Source of the DNA: Collinsella aerofaciens
GTDB lineage: Bacteria; Actinomycetota; Coriobacteriia; Coriobacteriales; Coriobacteriaceae
Direction of reading: 5' to 3'
DNA length: 64,000 nt
Assembly (NCBI RefSeq): GCF_002736145.1
Contig: NZ_CP024160.1
Location: 1,922,001-1,986,000 of the forward strand
Shown here piece after piece: positions 30,227 through 39,074 of this stretch; position 1 is the first letter of the stretch, and each line of letters opens with the position of its first letter. A model generated the notes under the pieces. That model saw nothing but the letters and a program-made list of their open reading frames with translations. It did no database searches and was not told where the DNA came from. The position numbers were made by a program, and so were the translations under genes.

Positions 30227-30643
30227 ATGGCCGAGGACAATAGGAACAAACCGCTGTACATGATCAGCGTGGCGGCCGAGTTGACCGGCATGCACCCGCA
30301 GACTCTGCGCGTCTACGAGTCCAAGGGCCTGGTGAACCCCCAGCGCTCGGGCGGCAACACGCGCCTGTATTCGCGTGCCGATATCGAGCGCCTGGAGCTC
30401 ATCAACCAGCTGACCGACGAGGGTATCAACCTTGCCGGCGTGGTGCGCATCCTCGATATGAAGGAGCGCGCCGAGGAGCGCGAGCGCGAGAACGAAAAAC
30501 TCCGTGCTCGCGTGCGCCAGCTCGAGGACGAGCTGCACGAGTACAAGATGCAGAAGAAGATCACCGCCCTGGCCCCGCGTGACGGCTCGGTTAACCCCGA
30601 GCAAGTCATGCGCAAGCTGCTGGGCGCCGGCGGGGATTTGTAG
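30227..30643 (+). CDS. hspR: MerR-family heat-shock repressor HspR
   Basis: Regulator of 138 residues. The winged helix starts PLYMISVAAELTGMHPQTLR, then YESKGLVNPQRSGGNTRLYS, typical of HspR; a coiled coil follows (residues 75-115). HspR represses dnaK and clpB-type promoters together with DnaK. GGAAAGGGG lies upstream of the ATG. The last base of its stop codon is the first base of structured repeat copy 3. Both likely targets, dnaK and clpB, lie in this window and share an upstream motif. Confidence 0.92.
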   Translation: MAEDNRNKPLYMISVAAELTGMHPQTLRVYESKGLVNPQRSGGNTRLYSRADIERLELINQLTDEGINLAGVVRILDMKERAEERERENEKLRARVRQLEDELHEYKMQKKITALAPRDGSVNPEQVMRKLLGAGGDL

Positions 30644-30790
30644 TTACGCGGTTTTTCCAAACCGCGTAACGGCTCGACGCTGCAAGCCCGCCAGTGCGGC
30701 AATCTGACGTTCAATCGTCGGTCGCGTACCGAAGTACGCTTCCCTCCTCTTTCACGTCACCTTGCTCGCTCTGGCGGGCTTTCGCTGTCC
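30643..30790 (+). repeat. Structured 3'-end repeat element, copy 3
   Basis: The first hairpin (30643-30670) has arms as in copy 1 but loop TTCC. The outer stem GCCCGCCAG/CTGGCGGGC (right arm 30771-30779) is conserved. The inner stem has changed to TGACGT/ACGTCA, and the innermost hairpin to GCGTAC, CGAA, GTACGC. Both arms changed together, keeping the pairing. It ends in TTCGCTGTCC. Confidence 0.85.
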
Positions 30791-30827
30791 GCGCCAAAAC
30801 ATCGGCGTTGCCGGAGTGCGGCACGGT

Positions 30828-30935
30828 AGTCATTGGGGACGTTCTTAAATGACTGGTCAAAGGGGACACTCTTGCGGCACTTGGCACTTGGGGACGTTCC
30901 TTTTGTGCCGGCACTTTGGGACACTCCTTGTCAAG
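30828..30935. repeat. Cluster of GGGGAC repeat fragments
   Basis: GTAGTCATTGGGGACGTTCT (as at 831-853), then GGGGACACTC, GGGGACGTTCC and GGGACACTCC follow each other. They are remnants or tandem pieces of the GGGAC hairpin family, again next to a structured element. The rest of 30791-31080 shows no gene. Confidence 0.55.
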
Positions 30936-31080
30936 AGAGTAGTGCAAGGGGCTCGTCCTGTGCTTTACTGAGATAAAGTGAACGTGCAGATTCGTAACCC
31001 ACTCGCAACCGTTCTATGGCACGATATTGAACGAATGTATGCTATGCGCCCAAATCGTTTTGGGCAGAGTGGGAGACAGT

Positions 31081-33381
31081 ATGGTCAAGCTGTACGAGGA
31101 CGGCATCTACCTGCGCGGCGGTAGCGAGGTTGTGCCTGTGGCCGAGGCTGCTGAGCGCGGCATTACGCAGACGCCTGAGGATGCCAAGCGCGGAACCATC
31201 GCGTATTCGATCCTCCAGGCACACAATACGTCCGGCGACCCCGAGGCGCTCAAGATTCGCTTCGATGCCATGGCGAGCCATGACATCACCTTTGTCGGCA
31301 TCATCCAGACGGCGCGCGCCTCGGGCATGGAGCAGTTCCCGCTGCCCTACGTGCTCACCAACTGCCATAACTCGCTGTGCGCCGTGGGCGGCACCATCAA
31401 CGAGGACGACCACGTCTTTGGCCTCTCGGCTGCCAAGAAGTACGGCGGCATCTTCGTCCCGCCGCACATCGCCGTCATCCACTCCTTTATGCGCGAGAAC
31501 TTTGCCGGTTGCGGCAAGATGATCCTGGGCTCCGACTCGCACACCCGCTACGGCGCCCTGGGCACCATGGCCGTGGGCGAGGGCGGCGGCGAGCTGGCCA
31601 AGCAGCTGCTGCGCGACACCTACGATGTCGCCTACCCCGGCGTCGTCGCCATCTACCTCACGGGTTCCCCGCGCCCCGGCGTTGGTCCGCACGACGTGGC
31701 GCTCGCCATCATCCGCGCCGTCTTTGCCAAGGGCTACGTCAAGAACAAGGTCATGGAGTTCGTGGGCCCCGGCATCTCGAGCATGACGACCGACTACCGC
31801 AACGGCGTCGACGTCATGACCACCGAGACCACCTGCCTTTCCTCCATCTGGGCAACCGACGAGGACACGCACGCGTTTTTGACCATGCACGGTCGCGGCG
31901 ACGACTACCGCGAGCTCAAGCCCGCCGATGTCGCCTACTACGACGGCTGCGTCGAGGTCGATCTGTCGAGCATCAAGCCCATGATCGCCCTGCCGTTCCA
32001 TCCTTCCAACGGCTTTGAGATCGACGAGCTCAATGAGAACCTCGAGGACATCCTTCACGAGGTGGAGCTCGAGGCCGCCAAGATCGGCGAGGGCAAGACG
32101 CACTTTAGCCTGCTCGACAAGATCGTCGACGGCAAGCTGCACGTGCAGCAGGGCGTTATCGCCGGCTGCTCGGGCGGCAACTACGACTCCGTGGTCCAGG
32201 CTGCCCGCGTACTCAAGGGTGCCAACACCGGCTGCGGCGAGTTCTCGCTGTCGGTCTATCCCACGAGCCAGCCCGTGGCGCTCGAGCTCACGCGTCGCGG
32301 CTATATCTACGACCTTATGGAGGCCGGCGCGATCGTGCGCACGGCGTTCTGCGGCCCGTGCTTTGGCGCTGGCGACACGCCCGCCAACAACGGCCTTTCG
32401 ATCCGCCACACCACGCGCAACTTCCCCAACCGCGAGGGTTCCAAGCCGGGCAATGGCCAGCTGAGCGCCGTGGCCCTGATGGACGCCCGCTCCATTGCGG
32501 CGACGGCTGCCAACGGCGGCGTCCTGACGCCGGCGACCGACCTGCCCGAGGACACCTGGGACGAGGCCTGCGAGTACACCTTTGATGACGCGCCGTACAA
32601 AAAGCGCGTGTACTGGGGCTTTGGCAAGGCGGAGCCTGCCGACGAGTTGGTCGAGGGTCCCAATATCAAGCCGTGGCCCGCGATGGAGCCGCTCGGCGAC
32701 GACATCCTGCTCAAGGTGTGCTCCAAGATCATGGACCCGGTCACCACGACTGACGAGCTCATTCCCTCGGGCGAGACGAGCTCCTTCCGCTCCAACCCGC
32801 TGGGCCTGGCCGAGTTTACGCTGAGCCGTCGCGATCCGGCCTACGTGGGCCGCTCCAAGGAGGTCGATGCGGTGGAAAAGCGCCGCGTTGCCGGTGAGTC
32901 CGCAGGCGACCTGGCGGCGCTCGATGCCGAGCTTGCTGGTGTGTTTGAGGCGCTGGCCGGCGCGGGTGTCGCGGCCGATGCCAAGGCGACCGAGTACGGC
33001 TCCATGCTCTACGCCAAGAAGCCGGGCGACGGTTCTGCCCGCGAGCAGGCTGCGAGCTGCCAGCGCGTGATCGGCGGCCTGGCCAACATCGTCCACGAGT
33101 ACGCCACCAAGCGCTATCGCTCCAACGTGATGAATTGGGGCATGGTGCCCTTCCAGATGGAGGCCGAGCCCAACTTTGAGGTGGGCGACTACGTCTTTGT
33201 GCCGGGTATCCGTGCCGCGCTCGATGGCGACCTCAAGAACATTGCTGCCTACGTGGTGTGCGCCGACAGTGCGGTCGAGCAGATTGAGCTCTATATTGCC
33301 GATATGACGGCCGAAGAACGTGCCATCGTCAAGGCCGGCTGCCTGATCAACTACAACAAGTTCAAGGCCGCTGCCGAGTAA
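31081..33381 (+). CDS. Aconitase-family hydratase, YbhJ-like
   Basis: Aconitase-superfamily protein of 766 residues, close in length and order to E. coli YbhJ rather than to AcnA/AcnB. The three cluster cysteines appear in [10 protein letters not shown] and [10 protein letters not shown], and the active-site block [20 protein letters not shown] is intact. The C-terminal swivel domain ([13 protein letters not shown]) follows. These proteins are annotated as hydratases; the substrate is not established, so aconitate hydratase activity is not assured. GGGAG lies before the ATG at 31081; the longer frame to 31027 is unsupported. It is a single gene followed by a long hairpin. Confidence 0.85.
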   Translation: MVKLYEDGIYLRGGSEVVPVAEAAERGITQTPEDAKRGTIAYSILQAHNTSGDPEALKIRFDAMASHDITFVGIIQTARASGMEQFPLPYVLTNCHNSLCAVGGTINEDDHVFGLSAAKKYGGIFVPPHIAVIHSFMRENFAGCGKMILGSDSHTRYGALGTMAVGEGGGELAKQLLRDTYDVAYPGVVAIYLTGSPRPGVGPHDVALAIIRAVFAKGYVKNKVMEFVGPGISSMTTDYRNGVDVMTTETTCLSSIWATDEDTHAFLTMHGRGDDYRELKPADVAYYDGCVEVDLSSIKPMIALPFHPSNGFEIDELNENLEDILHEVELEAAKIGEGKTHFSLLDKIVDGKLHVQQGVIAGCSGGNYDSVVQAARVLKGANTGCGEFSLSVYPTSQPVALELTRRGYIYDLMEAGAIVRTAFCGPCFGAGDTPANNGLSIRHTTRNFPNREGSKPGNGQLSAVALMDARSIAATAANGGVLTPATDLPEDTWDEACEYTFDDAPYKKRVYWGFGKAEPADELVEGPNIKPWPAMEPLGDDILLKVCSKIMDPVTTTDELIPSGETSSFRSNPLGLAEFTLSRRDPAYVGRSKEVDAVEKRRVAGESAGDLAALDAELAGVFEALAGAGVAADAKATEYGSMLYAKKPGDGSAREQAASCQRVIGGLANIVHEYATKRYRSNVMNWGMVPFQMEAEPNFEVGDYVFVPGIRAALDGDLKNIAAYVVCADSAVEQIELYIADMTAEERAIVKAGCLINYNKFKAAAE

Positions 33382-33392
33382 CGCTGCTGTAC

Positions 33393-33464
33393 GCCCCTGC
33401 CACACCTTTCCCTCGTGCTCACGCGCTTCGCGAGGGTCGCCCGAAGGAAAGGTGTGGCCGGGGC
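33393..33464. terminator. Long hairpin after the hydratase gene
   Basis: GCCCCTGCCACACCTTTCC pairs with GGAAAGGTGTGGCCGGGGC, and an inner CCTCG/CGAGG stem extends it. There is no T-run, so it may act as a 3'-end stabiliser rather than a terminator. Confidence 0.5.
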
Positions 33465-33558
33465 TACCGCGACGTTCTCGTTGGGTCTTGAGGGACGCTA
33501 ATAAATAGACCTGCTTGATGCCGCCTCTGTTAATGGGGCGGCTTCTTTTTGTCGAAAA

Positions 33559-33591
33559 CCACCATGAAGGGGGCGGGCACCTTTGTGGTGG
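33559..33591. repeat. GGGCGGGCA hairpin repeat
   Basis: CCACCATGAAGG (33559-33570) pairs with CCTTTGTGGTGG (33580-33591) around GGGCGGGCA. It is a decayed version of the hairpin at 35553. The remainder of 33465-33645 holds nothing recognisable. Confidence 0.55.
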
Positions 33592-33645
33592 TGGGGACGA
33601 GCTCGATGTTGTTGTGATCGGTGAGCGGCATGTTAATGGGCGGCT

Positions 33646-34314
33646 CTACAGAATTTCATCCGGGTTGGCGGGTTTGGTTGTTTTGGGGATGCCGAGTTTG
33701 GATGACGCGAAATCGTCAATATTGTCCCCGATTCCGTCTTTGGTGTAGACGGTGACCGTATAGGTGCTGTGCCCGAATTCGCTCTTGTCGCGTATTGCCC
33801 AGGCCTGCCAGTAGGCGGCCCCACTTCGACCTTTGATTTTTCCGACACGGCGGAGTTCTGTTCGCTTTAATTGCTGGTCGCTATCGATGGTTCGACCGGC
33901 CTCCTCGGTGAGCCCGCACTGCACAAGCAGCTTGTTGAGGACTTGGTTCATATGGCGTTCGTCGGCGTTTGGCATGTAGTCGTAGACGAGGGTGACGGAG
34001 GAAAGCGGCTGGTCGTCGATCAAATAATTCATCGTCTGAGGTTCAAGGCAGAAATAGGGAGACTGTCCGTCGATCTGACCGAGCAGCGGTAACTTTGACC
34101 GCCAAATTCCGGTGGGAATTCCATCTTCGTAGAACACGCCGCGACAGATAAAGGAGAGCGAGGTGGCACGCGAGCCGGCGTCGACCATTCCGCATAAATC
34201 GAAGGGCGAGGCGATACCAAGGGAAAAGGGCGTGGCGACGATAAGGAAGAGCATCACGATGGGTATGGCGAGAATGGCGATGACGTTGCGACCGGTGGAA
34301 TGAGGCGGCTTCAT
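33646..34314 (-). CDS. Membrane-anchored protein of unknown function
   Basis: Protein of 222 residues. One N-terminal hydrophobic segment (about residues 10-32, VIAILAIPIVMLFLIVATPF) is followed by an exported or surface domain with several cysteines (FDLCG, FICRG, FCLEP, VQCGL). No family recognised. GGAG lies five bases before the ATG at 34314. A similar single-anchor protein gene lies upstream on the same strand, but I see no real sequence similarity between them. Function unknown. Confidence 0.7.
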   Translation of the reverse strand: MKPPHSTGRNVIAILAIPIVMLFLIVATPFSLGIASPFDLCGMVDAGSRATSLSFICRGVFYEDGIPTGIWRSKLPLLGQIDGQSPYFCLEPQTMNYLIDDQPLSSVTLVYDYMPNADERHMNQVLNKLLVQCGLTEEAGRTIDSDQQLKRTELRRVGKIKGRSGAAYWQAWAIRDKSEFGHSTYTVTVYTKDGIGDNIDDFASSKLGIPKTTKPANPDEIL

Positions 34315-34455
34315 ATGCGCTCCTCGAGACAAAGAGCAGGCAAGCTCAATGACAAATGAATAATCTCAGCTAACAATTTAATTTTAATCTCATAACGTGT
34401 GACAGCTGGCCGTCGAAACCGAGAACCACCGCAAAGGTGCCTGCCCGGCGGGTCC

Positions 34456-35103
34456 TTATTTCGATGGGGCCCAGGTTATTTCATCGTCAAATAGCCAAGT
34501 GCGTGCTGAGCCACTGTCGCGCGCTGTCTGTGGATCGGGCTCGCAAGTTTGTTCGTAGGCATCCTCGGTACACCGATCCATAAAATCGACGACTGCCGTC
34601 TGGTCGCCTTCCATGACGTAGATCACGTTGCCATCCGAGATATAGACTCCCGGCCCTTCGTTGTCCACGTAGCCGGGGTCGTATGAGACGTTGCACAATC
34701 TGCTCCCGTTTGCCGCATCGAGCTCAAGGGTCGAATGATACCCGCCAACCATTTGGCCATTCTTGGCTCGATATGTTGCGGCACTGTACCACCGCTTAAA
34801 CGTCTTGCCTTTGAGTAAACTGGTTGCCTCGCCGATAAGCTGCTCATCTTTGGTGTAGCGCCTGGCCCCAAGTTCGATACGGGGATAGTTGCTGACCCCA
34901 AGCGCTGCGGGCGTACCGTCAAAATCGACGGTGATCGAATCGGGTTTGACGATATCGGTGAGGAGCTCGATGGGATAGCTTACGGTCTCAACCGCCGCCT
35001 GCGTCGCAGAGGCGGGGAGAAATGCGAGATAGATAATTCCTACGCCGACTGCGGTAATCGCAAACGCTAAGACGAGCAGACCGATATAGGTGGAGCGTTT
35101 CAC
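34456..35103 (-). CDS. Membrane-anchored protein of unknown function
   Basis: Protein of about 215 residues with one N-terminal hydrophobic segment (GLLVLAFAITAVGVGIIYLA) and an outward domain of mixed strands with three cysteines (SRLCN, DRCTED, QTCEPD). The GTG at 35103 is preceded by GAGGTA at a good distance; an in-frame ATG at 35130 has no ribosome binding site, so the GTG is preferred. No family recognised. It probably belongs with the gene at 33646, separated by about 140 bases. Confidence 0.65.
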   Translation of the reverse strand: MKRSTYIGLLVLAFAITAVGVGIIYLAFLPASATQAAVETVSYPIELLTDIVKPDSITVDFDGTPAALGVSNYPRIELGARRYTKDEQLIGEATSLLKGKTFKRWYSAATYRAKNGQMVGGYHSTLELDAANGSRLCNVSYDPGYVDNEGPGVYISDGNVIYVMEGDQTAVVDFMDRCTEDAYEQTCEPDPQTARDSGSARTWLFDDEITWAPSK

Positions 35104-35552
35104 GGCGGGTACCTCGCAAACAGTATGCATTCATTAAGATAAGTGATACCAGCTTACGACAATATTCAAAAGAAAGCGATCGGTCGAAATGGAGGGGCGA
35201 AAAGGCCCTATTTGGCTTCGATTTGACCTCTAATAGGAATATTTGCCCCACTCATTCTAGGCGAGAGGTCAATAATTGAGTCCACGAGTCTTGAGCGATA
35301 CTATTCTCACTAAACTCACTATTTTCACTATAAGCACTATAAATACGATAGGGAGGACGACGAGAACGTTGTGACGCGCGATAGCTAAGCCTTTTAAGCC
35401 GGACTCTGACCTTGAATCTCCGCCTCTATCTGTGCGAACGGGCTATTGTCGGTTCTCGATTCCATCGCTGCGTCCTCGTTGGGTTTTGGGTTCGCCAAAC
35501 GTAGACTGGGCTTGATGCCTCCTCTTTTAATCGGGGCTGATTCTTCTCTGGA
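35104..35552. other. Gene-free stretch upstream of the clpB region
   Basis: About 450 bases, AT-richer than the surroundings, with short CACTAT-like reiterations at about 35300-35340. I see no gene, RNA or clear repeat here. Confidence 0.4.
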
Positions 35553-35585
35553 CCGCCACAAAGGGGACAGGCACCTTTGTGGCGG
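35553..35585. repeat. GGGGACAGGCA hairpin repeat
   Basis: Perfect 12-base arms CCGCCACAAAGG and CCTTTGTGGCGG around GGACAGGCA. The GGGGACAGGCACC string is typical of REP-like palindromes associated elsewhere with TnpA_REP-type transposases; none is seen here. Confidence 0.7.
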
Positions 35586-35591
35586 CTCGAT

Positions 35592-35812
35592 TCGTCTTAA
35601 TCTGTAACATCTTGGCCGCTAAAAGTGGGCCTGGTGTTACAGATTGAGATTTTCGATTCGGGTGTCTTCTGTTTGTCTCGATCTGTAACAGTTAGACCCT
35701 AATTTGCCGAGTAGATGTTACAAATTGAGACAAACGGGCGCCGCTAGTCATTTCATCTCGATCTGTAACATCTAGGATCAAAAATGGCTGCTAGATGTTA
35801 CAGATCGAGATG
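35592..35812. repeat. Three tandem palindromes (ATCTGTAACA type)
   Basis: Three palindromes in a row share the arm TCTCGATCTGTAACATCT and its complement. The third is perfect (22-base arms 35754-35775 and 35791-35812). The second (35672-35690 with 35716-35734) and first (35594-35611 with 35633-35650) have decayed arms. Spacing between centres is about 80 bases. Loops differ in sequence but have equal size of about 15-25 bases. Confidence 0.75.
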
Positions 35813-35873
35813 GAAGTGCGCCTGGGCAGCGGCGGGCTGACATCTCAGTACCCTATCCATCAATCACTCAGAA

Positions 35874-35908
35874 AATCTTATACATAGAGACTTAGATTTA
35901 TGTATAAG
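35874..35908 (+). promoter_or_regulatory. Heat-shock promoter/operator motif of clpB
   Basis: AATCTTATA (35874-35882), six bases, GACTTAGATTT (35889-35899), then TGTATAAG. The block also forms an inverted repeat CTTATACATA/TATGTATAAG with a 12-base centre. It shares both blocks and their spacing with the dnaK upstream region, which fits joint control by HspR. Confidence 0.6.
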
Positions 35909-35988
35909 ATCGCGCAAAGCTGGCAACAATACTTCTCGAACAACGTGAAGCCGCCCCGTAGGGCGGCCGCCCCAAGAGAGGTGATTCC

Positions 35989-38616
35989 ATGAGAATCGAT
36001 AAGCTAGCAATGACGTCGCGCGAGGCGCTGCAGACCGCCATGAGCACGGCTGCCGACGCGCAGGCCGGCGCGGTGGAGCCGATTCACCTGCTGTCCGCCC
36101 TGCTCGGTGCCGGCGAGCGCAATATCTCCGTGATCATCGAGCGCATCGGCGCCGACCCGGCCCAGCTCGCACGCTCCACGCAGGATGCCATCGACCGCGC
36201 GCCCAAGGTTTCGGGCGAGGGCCAGCAGATGGGCCTTTCCAATGAGCTCGTCCGTGTCATCGAGAAGGCCGAGAAGAAGGCCACCAAGATGGGTGACAGC
36301 TTTGTGGTGACCGAGCATCTGCTGATGGCGCTTGCCGAGGACAAGGGCGAGGCTGGTCGTGTACTGCGCGACGCCGGCGTCACCAAGGAGCGTATCGAGC
36401 AGGTCTACGAGGAGCTGCGTGGCGATGACCGCGTGACGTCTGCCGAGGACAAGACTCAGTTTGAGGCGTTGGAGCAGTACGGTCGCAACATCTGCGATCT
36501 GGCCCGCGCCGGCAAGCTCGACCCGGTCATCGGCCGTACCGACGAGATCCGCCGTACCATTCAGGTCCTGTCCCGCCGCACCAAGAACAACCCCGTGCTC
36601 ATCGGCGAGCCGGGCGTCGGTAAGACGGCCATCGTCGAGGGCATTGCCCAGCGTATCGTGGCCGGCGACGTGCCGAGTACCCTGCGCGATCGCGACCTCA
36701 TCGAGCTCGACATGAGCGCGCTGGTCGCCGGCGCCAAGTACCGCGGCGAGTTCGAGGACCGCTTGAAGGCCGTGCTCAAGGAAGTACAAAAGTCCGAGGG
36801 CAAGGTCATCCTGTTCATCGATGAGCTCCACACCATCGTGGGCGCGGGTGCCACCGAGGGCTCCATGGACGCCGGCAACATCCTGAAGCCGGCGCTTGCC
36901 CGTGGCGACCTGCACGCGATCGGAGCGACTACGCTCGACGAGTACCGCAAGTACATCGAGAAGGACGCGGCACTCGCCCGTCGTTTCCAGACGGTGATGG
37001 TGAGCGAGCCCACCGTCGAGGACACCATCTCCATCCTGCGTGGCCTTAAGGAGAAGTACGAGATCTTCCACGGCGTGCATATCACCGATAGTGCGCTCGT
37101 GGCAGCTGCCGACCTCTCCGATCGCTATATCGCCGACCGCTTCCTGCCCGACAAGGCCATCGACCTGGTCGATGAGGCGGCAAGCCGCTTGCGCATGGAG
37201 CTCGACAGCATGCCGGTCGAGATCGACGCCACCACGCGTCAGCTCACCCAGCTGCAGATCGAGGAACAGGCGCTCATGAAGGAGACCGACGACGCCTCCA
37301 AGGAGCGTCTGGAGGCCCTGCGCCAAGAGATCGCTGAGGTCCAAGAAAAGCTCAACGTGCAAAAGGCCGGCTGGCTCAACCAAAAGAACGCCATCGACCA
37401 CGTACAGGAGCTTAAGGGCCAGCTTGACGAGGCCAAGAGCGAAGAGGAGCGCGCGACGCGTAATGGCGATCTGGGCCGTGCGTCCGAGCTGCGCTACTCC
37501 GTGATTCCGGGCCTGCAGCAGCAGATTCAGGATTCCGAGGCTGCGCTCGAGGCACAAAAGCAGCAGGACGGCGAGGGCCTCAACGAGCAGGTGACCTCCG
37601 ATGAGATCGCCGAGGTCGTGAGCGCCTGGACCGGCGTGCCCGTGTCCAAGATGATGCAGGGCGAGCTCGACAAGCTGAAGGGCCTGGAGGGCGAGCTGCA
37701 TAAGCGTGTCATCGGCCAGGACGAGGCCGTGTCCGCTGTGGCCGCGGCCGTGCGCCGCAGCCGTGCGGGCCTCTCCGACCCGGACAAGCCCATCGGCAGC
37801 TTCTTCTTCCTGGGCCCCACCGGCGTAGGCAAGACCGAGCTCGCCAAGGCGCTTGCCGAGTGCCTGTTCGACGACGAGCGCGCGCTCGTGCGTATCGACA
37901 TGTCCGAGTACATGGAGAAGTTCAGCGTCCAGCGTCTGATCGGTGCGCCCCCGGGATACGTGGGTTACGACGAGGGCGGCCAGCTCACCGAGGCCGTGCG
38001 CCGTCGTCCGTACTCCGTAATCTTGCTCGACGAGATGGAGAAGGCCCATCCGGATGTCTTTAACGTGCTGCTGCAGGTGCTCGACGACGGCCGCCTGACC
38101 GACGGCCAGGGTCGTCAGGTGTCCTTCAAGAACACGATCATCATCATGACGTCTAACGTGGGCTCCAAGGCTATCGCCGAGCTTTCCGGTAAGGACGAGG
38201 AGGAGATGCGCCATCAGGTCGACGCGGCCATGGCTCAGACCTTCCGCCCCGAGTTCCTCAACCGTATCGACGATATCGTGGTGTTCCATCCGCTCGGCAT
38301 GGCGCAGATTGAGAAGATCGTCGATATCCAGCTCGCCGATGTCCGCGCACGCCTGGCCAAGGAGCGCATGACGCTTGCCATCACCCCGGCGGCCAAGCAG
38401 ATGCTCGCCGTGGGCGGCCTGGACCCGGTCTTTGGCGCTCGTCCGCTCAAGCGTCTGGTCCAGCGCGAGGTCGTGGATGCCATCGCGGCCGCTATCATCG
38501 ACGGCACGGTGCGCGAGGGCGATCAGGTGACGGTCGATGTCGACAAGGACGGTGCTTTTACCGTCGTGTGCGATAACACGCCGTCTGCCACCTACGAGGT
38601 GCCCGACGCCGAGTAG
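35989..38616 (+). CDS. clpB: Disaggregating ATPase ClpB
   Basis: Hsp100 disaggregase of 875 residues that works with DnaK to resolve aggregates. It has the N-terminal double Clp repeat (1-150), AAA1 with Walker [10 protein letters not shown] (about 205), the coiled-coil middle domain (about 405-530, [13 protein letters not shown]) that marks ClpB versus ClpC, and AAA2 with GPTGVGKTE (about 608) and the sensor GARPLKR. GAGAGGTGA precedes the ATG. It is a single gene with its own heat-shock-type promoter motif and a strong terminator. The 910-codon open frame on the opposite strand is a shadow. Confidence 0.98.
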   Translation: MRIDKLAMTSREALQTAMSTAADAQAGAVEPIHLLSALLGAGERNISVIIERIGADPAQLARSTQDAIDRAPKVSGEGQQMGLSNELVRVIEKAEKKATKMGDSFVVTEHLLMALAEDKGEAGRVLRDAGVTKERIEQVYEELRGDDRVTSAEDKTQFEALEQYGRNICDLARAGKLDPVIGRTDEIRRTIQVLSRRTKNNPVLIGEPGVGKTAIVEGIAQRIVAGDVPSTLRDRDLIELDMSALVAGAKYRGEFEDRLKAVLKEVQKSEGKVILFIDELHTIVGAGATEGSMDAGNILKPALARGDLHAIGATTLDEYRKYIEKDAALARRFQTVMVSEPTVEDTISILRGLKEKYEIFHGVHITDSALVAAADLSDRYIADRFLPDKAIDLVDEAASRLRMELDSMPVEIDATTRQLTQLQIEEQALMKETDDASKERLEALRQEIAEVQEKLNVQKAGWLNQKNAIDHVQELKGQLDEAKSEEERATRNGDLGRASELRYSVIPGLQQQIQDSEAALEAQKQQDGEGLNEQVTSDEIAEVVSAWTGVPVSKMMQGELDKLKGLEGELHKRVIGQDEAVSAVAAAVRRSRAGLSDPDKPIGSFFFLGPTGVGKTELAKALAECLFDDERALVRIDMSEYMEKFSVQRLIGAPPGYVGYDEGGQLTEAVRRRPYSVILLDEMEKAHPDVFNVLLQVLDDGRLTDGQGRQVSFKNTIIIMTSNVGSKAIAELSGKDEEEMRHQVDAAMAQTFRPEFLNRIDDIVVFHPLGMAQIEKIVDIQLADVRARLAKERMTLAITPAAKQMLAVGGLDPVFGARPLKRLVQREVVDAIAAAIIDGTVREGDQVTVDVDKDGAFTVVCDNTPSATYEVPDAE

Positions 38617-38659
38617 ATTTTTGGGGCCGGCTTTAAACCGCCCCTCATCGCAAAACGCC

Positions 38660-38696
38660 AAGGGCGGCGGATCCAATCGGGTCCGCCGCCCTTTTT
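38660..38696 (+). terminator. Terminator after clpB
   Basis: AAGGGCGGCGGA (38660-38671) pairs with TCCGCCGCCCTT (38682-38693) and continues into a T-run. Confidence 0.92.
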
Positions 38697-38748
38697 CGTG
38701 CGACAATCGATGGTGTTGAACGTGAGTACATGGCAAGGAGCTATGCAG

Positions 38749-38943
38749 ATGACAGACAAGAACAAGACGAACACGCCGGCGACCGATGCCGCACCCGCCG
38801 CACCTAAGCCTGCGCCTAAACCGGCGCCCAAGCCGCGCGACCCCTATATCCGCGCCGAGAACGAGGACGATGACGGCTACGATCCCTACAGCGATCGCCG
38901 CCCCGAGCGCGAGCCGCTGTTCGAAGCCGACCCGTGGCGCTGA
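38749..38943 (+). CDS. Small Pro/Ala/Lys-rich acidic-tailed protein
   Basis: Protein of 64 residues. Residues 12-30 are a repeat of PKPA units; the rest is acidic and aromatic (ENEDDDGYDPYSDRRPERE). No membrane segment. AAGGAG lies eight bases before the ATG at 38749, with another ATG six bases upstream also possible. The organised composition and ribosome binding site favour a real gene. No function can be given. Confidence 0.6.
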   Translation: MTDKNKTNTPATDAAPAAPKPAPKPAPKPRDPYIRAENEDDDGYDPYSDRRPEREPLFEADPWR

Positions 38944-38967
38944 GTGCCACCCAAAAGGCCACTAATT

Positions 38968-39034
38968 AGTTGCGGTGAAATAGGGACTGTTTTGCGGTTT
39001 GACCAGCAAAAACAGTCCCTATTTCACCGCAACT
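38968..39034. repeat. Long GGGAC hairpin repeat
   Basis: Arms of 28-29 bases (38968-38995 and 39006-39034), starting AGTTGCGGTGAAATAGGGAC, pair almost perfectly around GGTTTGACCA. It lies between convergent genes and is the longest member of the GGGAC family in the window. Confidence 0.8.
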
Positions 39035-39074
39035 GCGTTAGGGATGTGGGTGTTGGGCGGCTGTCTTCGGCCGG

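Noticed and set aside
31042-33405. Long open frame (787 codons) on the minus strand opposite the hydratase gene
   Set aside because: It mirrors a firm aconitase-family gene and has low-complexity Val/Leu/Gly/Ala/His composition; such frames arise from third-position GC bias.
35592-35812. CRISPR-like array from regularly spaced repeats
   Set aside because: There are only three units, each palindromic with decaying arms; no spacers of constant length, no cas genes.
36004-38736. Open frame of 910 codons opposite clpB
   Set aside because: Shadow of clpB with no recognisable domain and no ribosome binding site.
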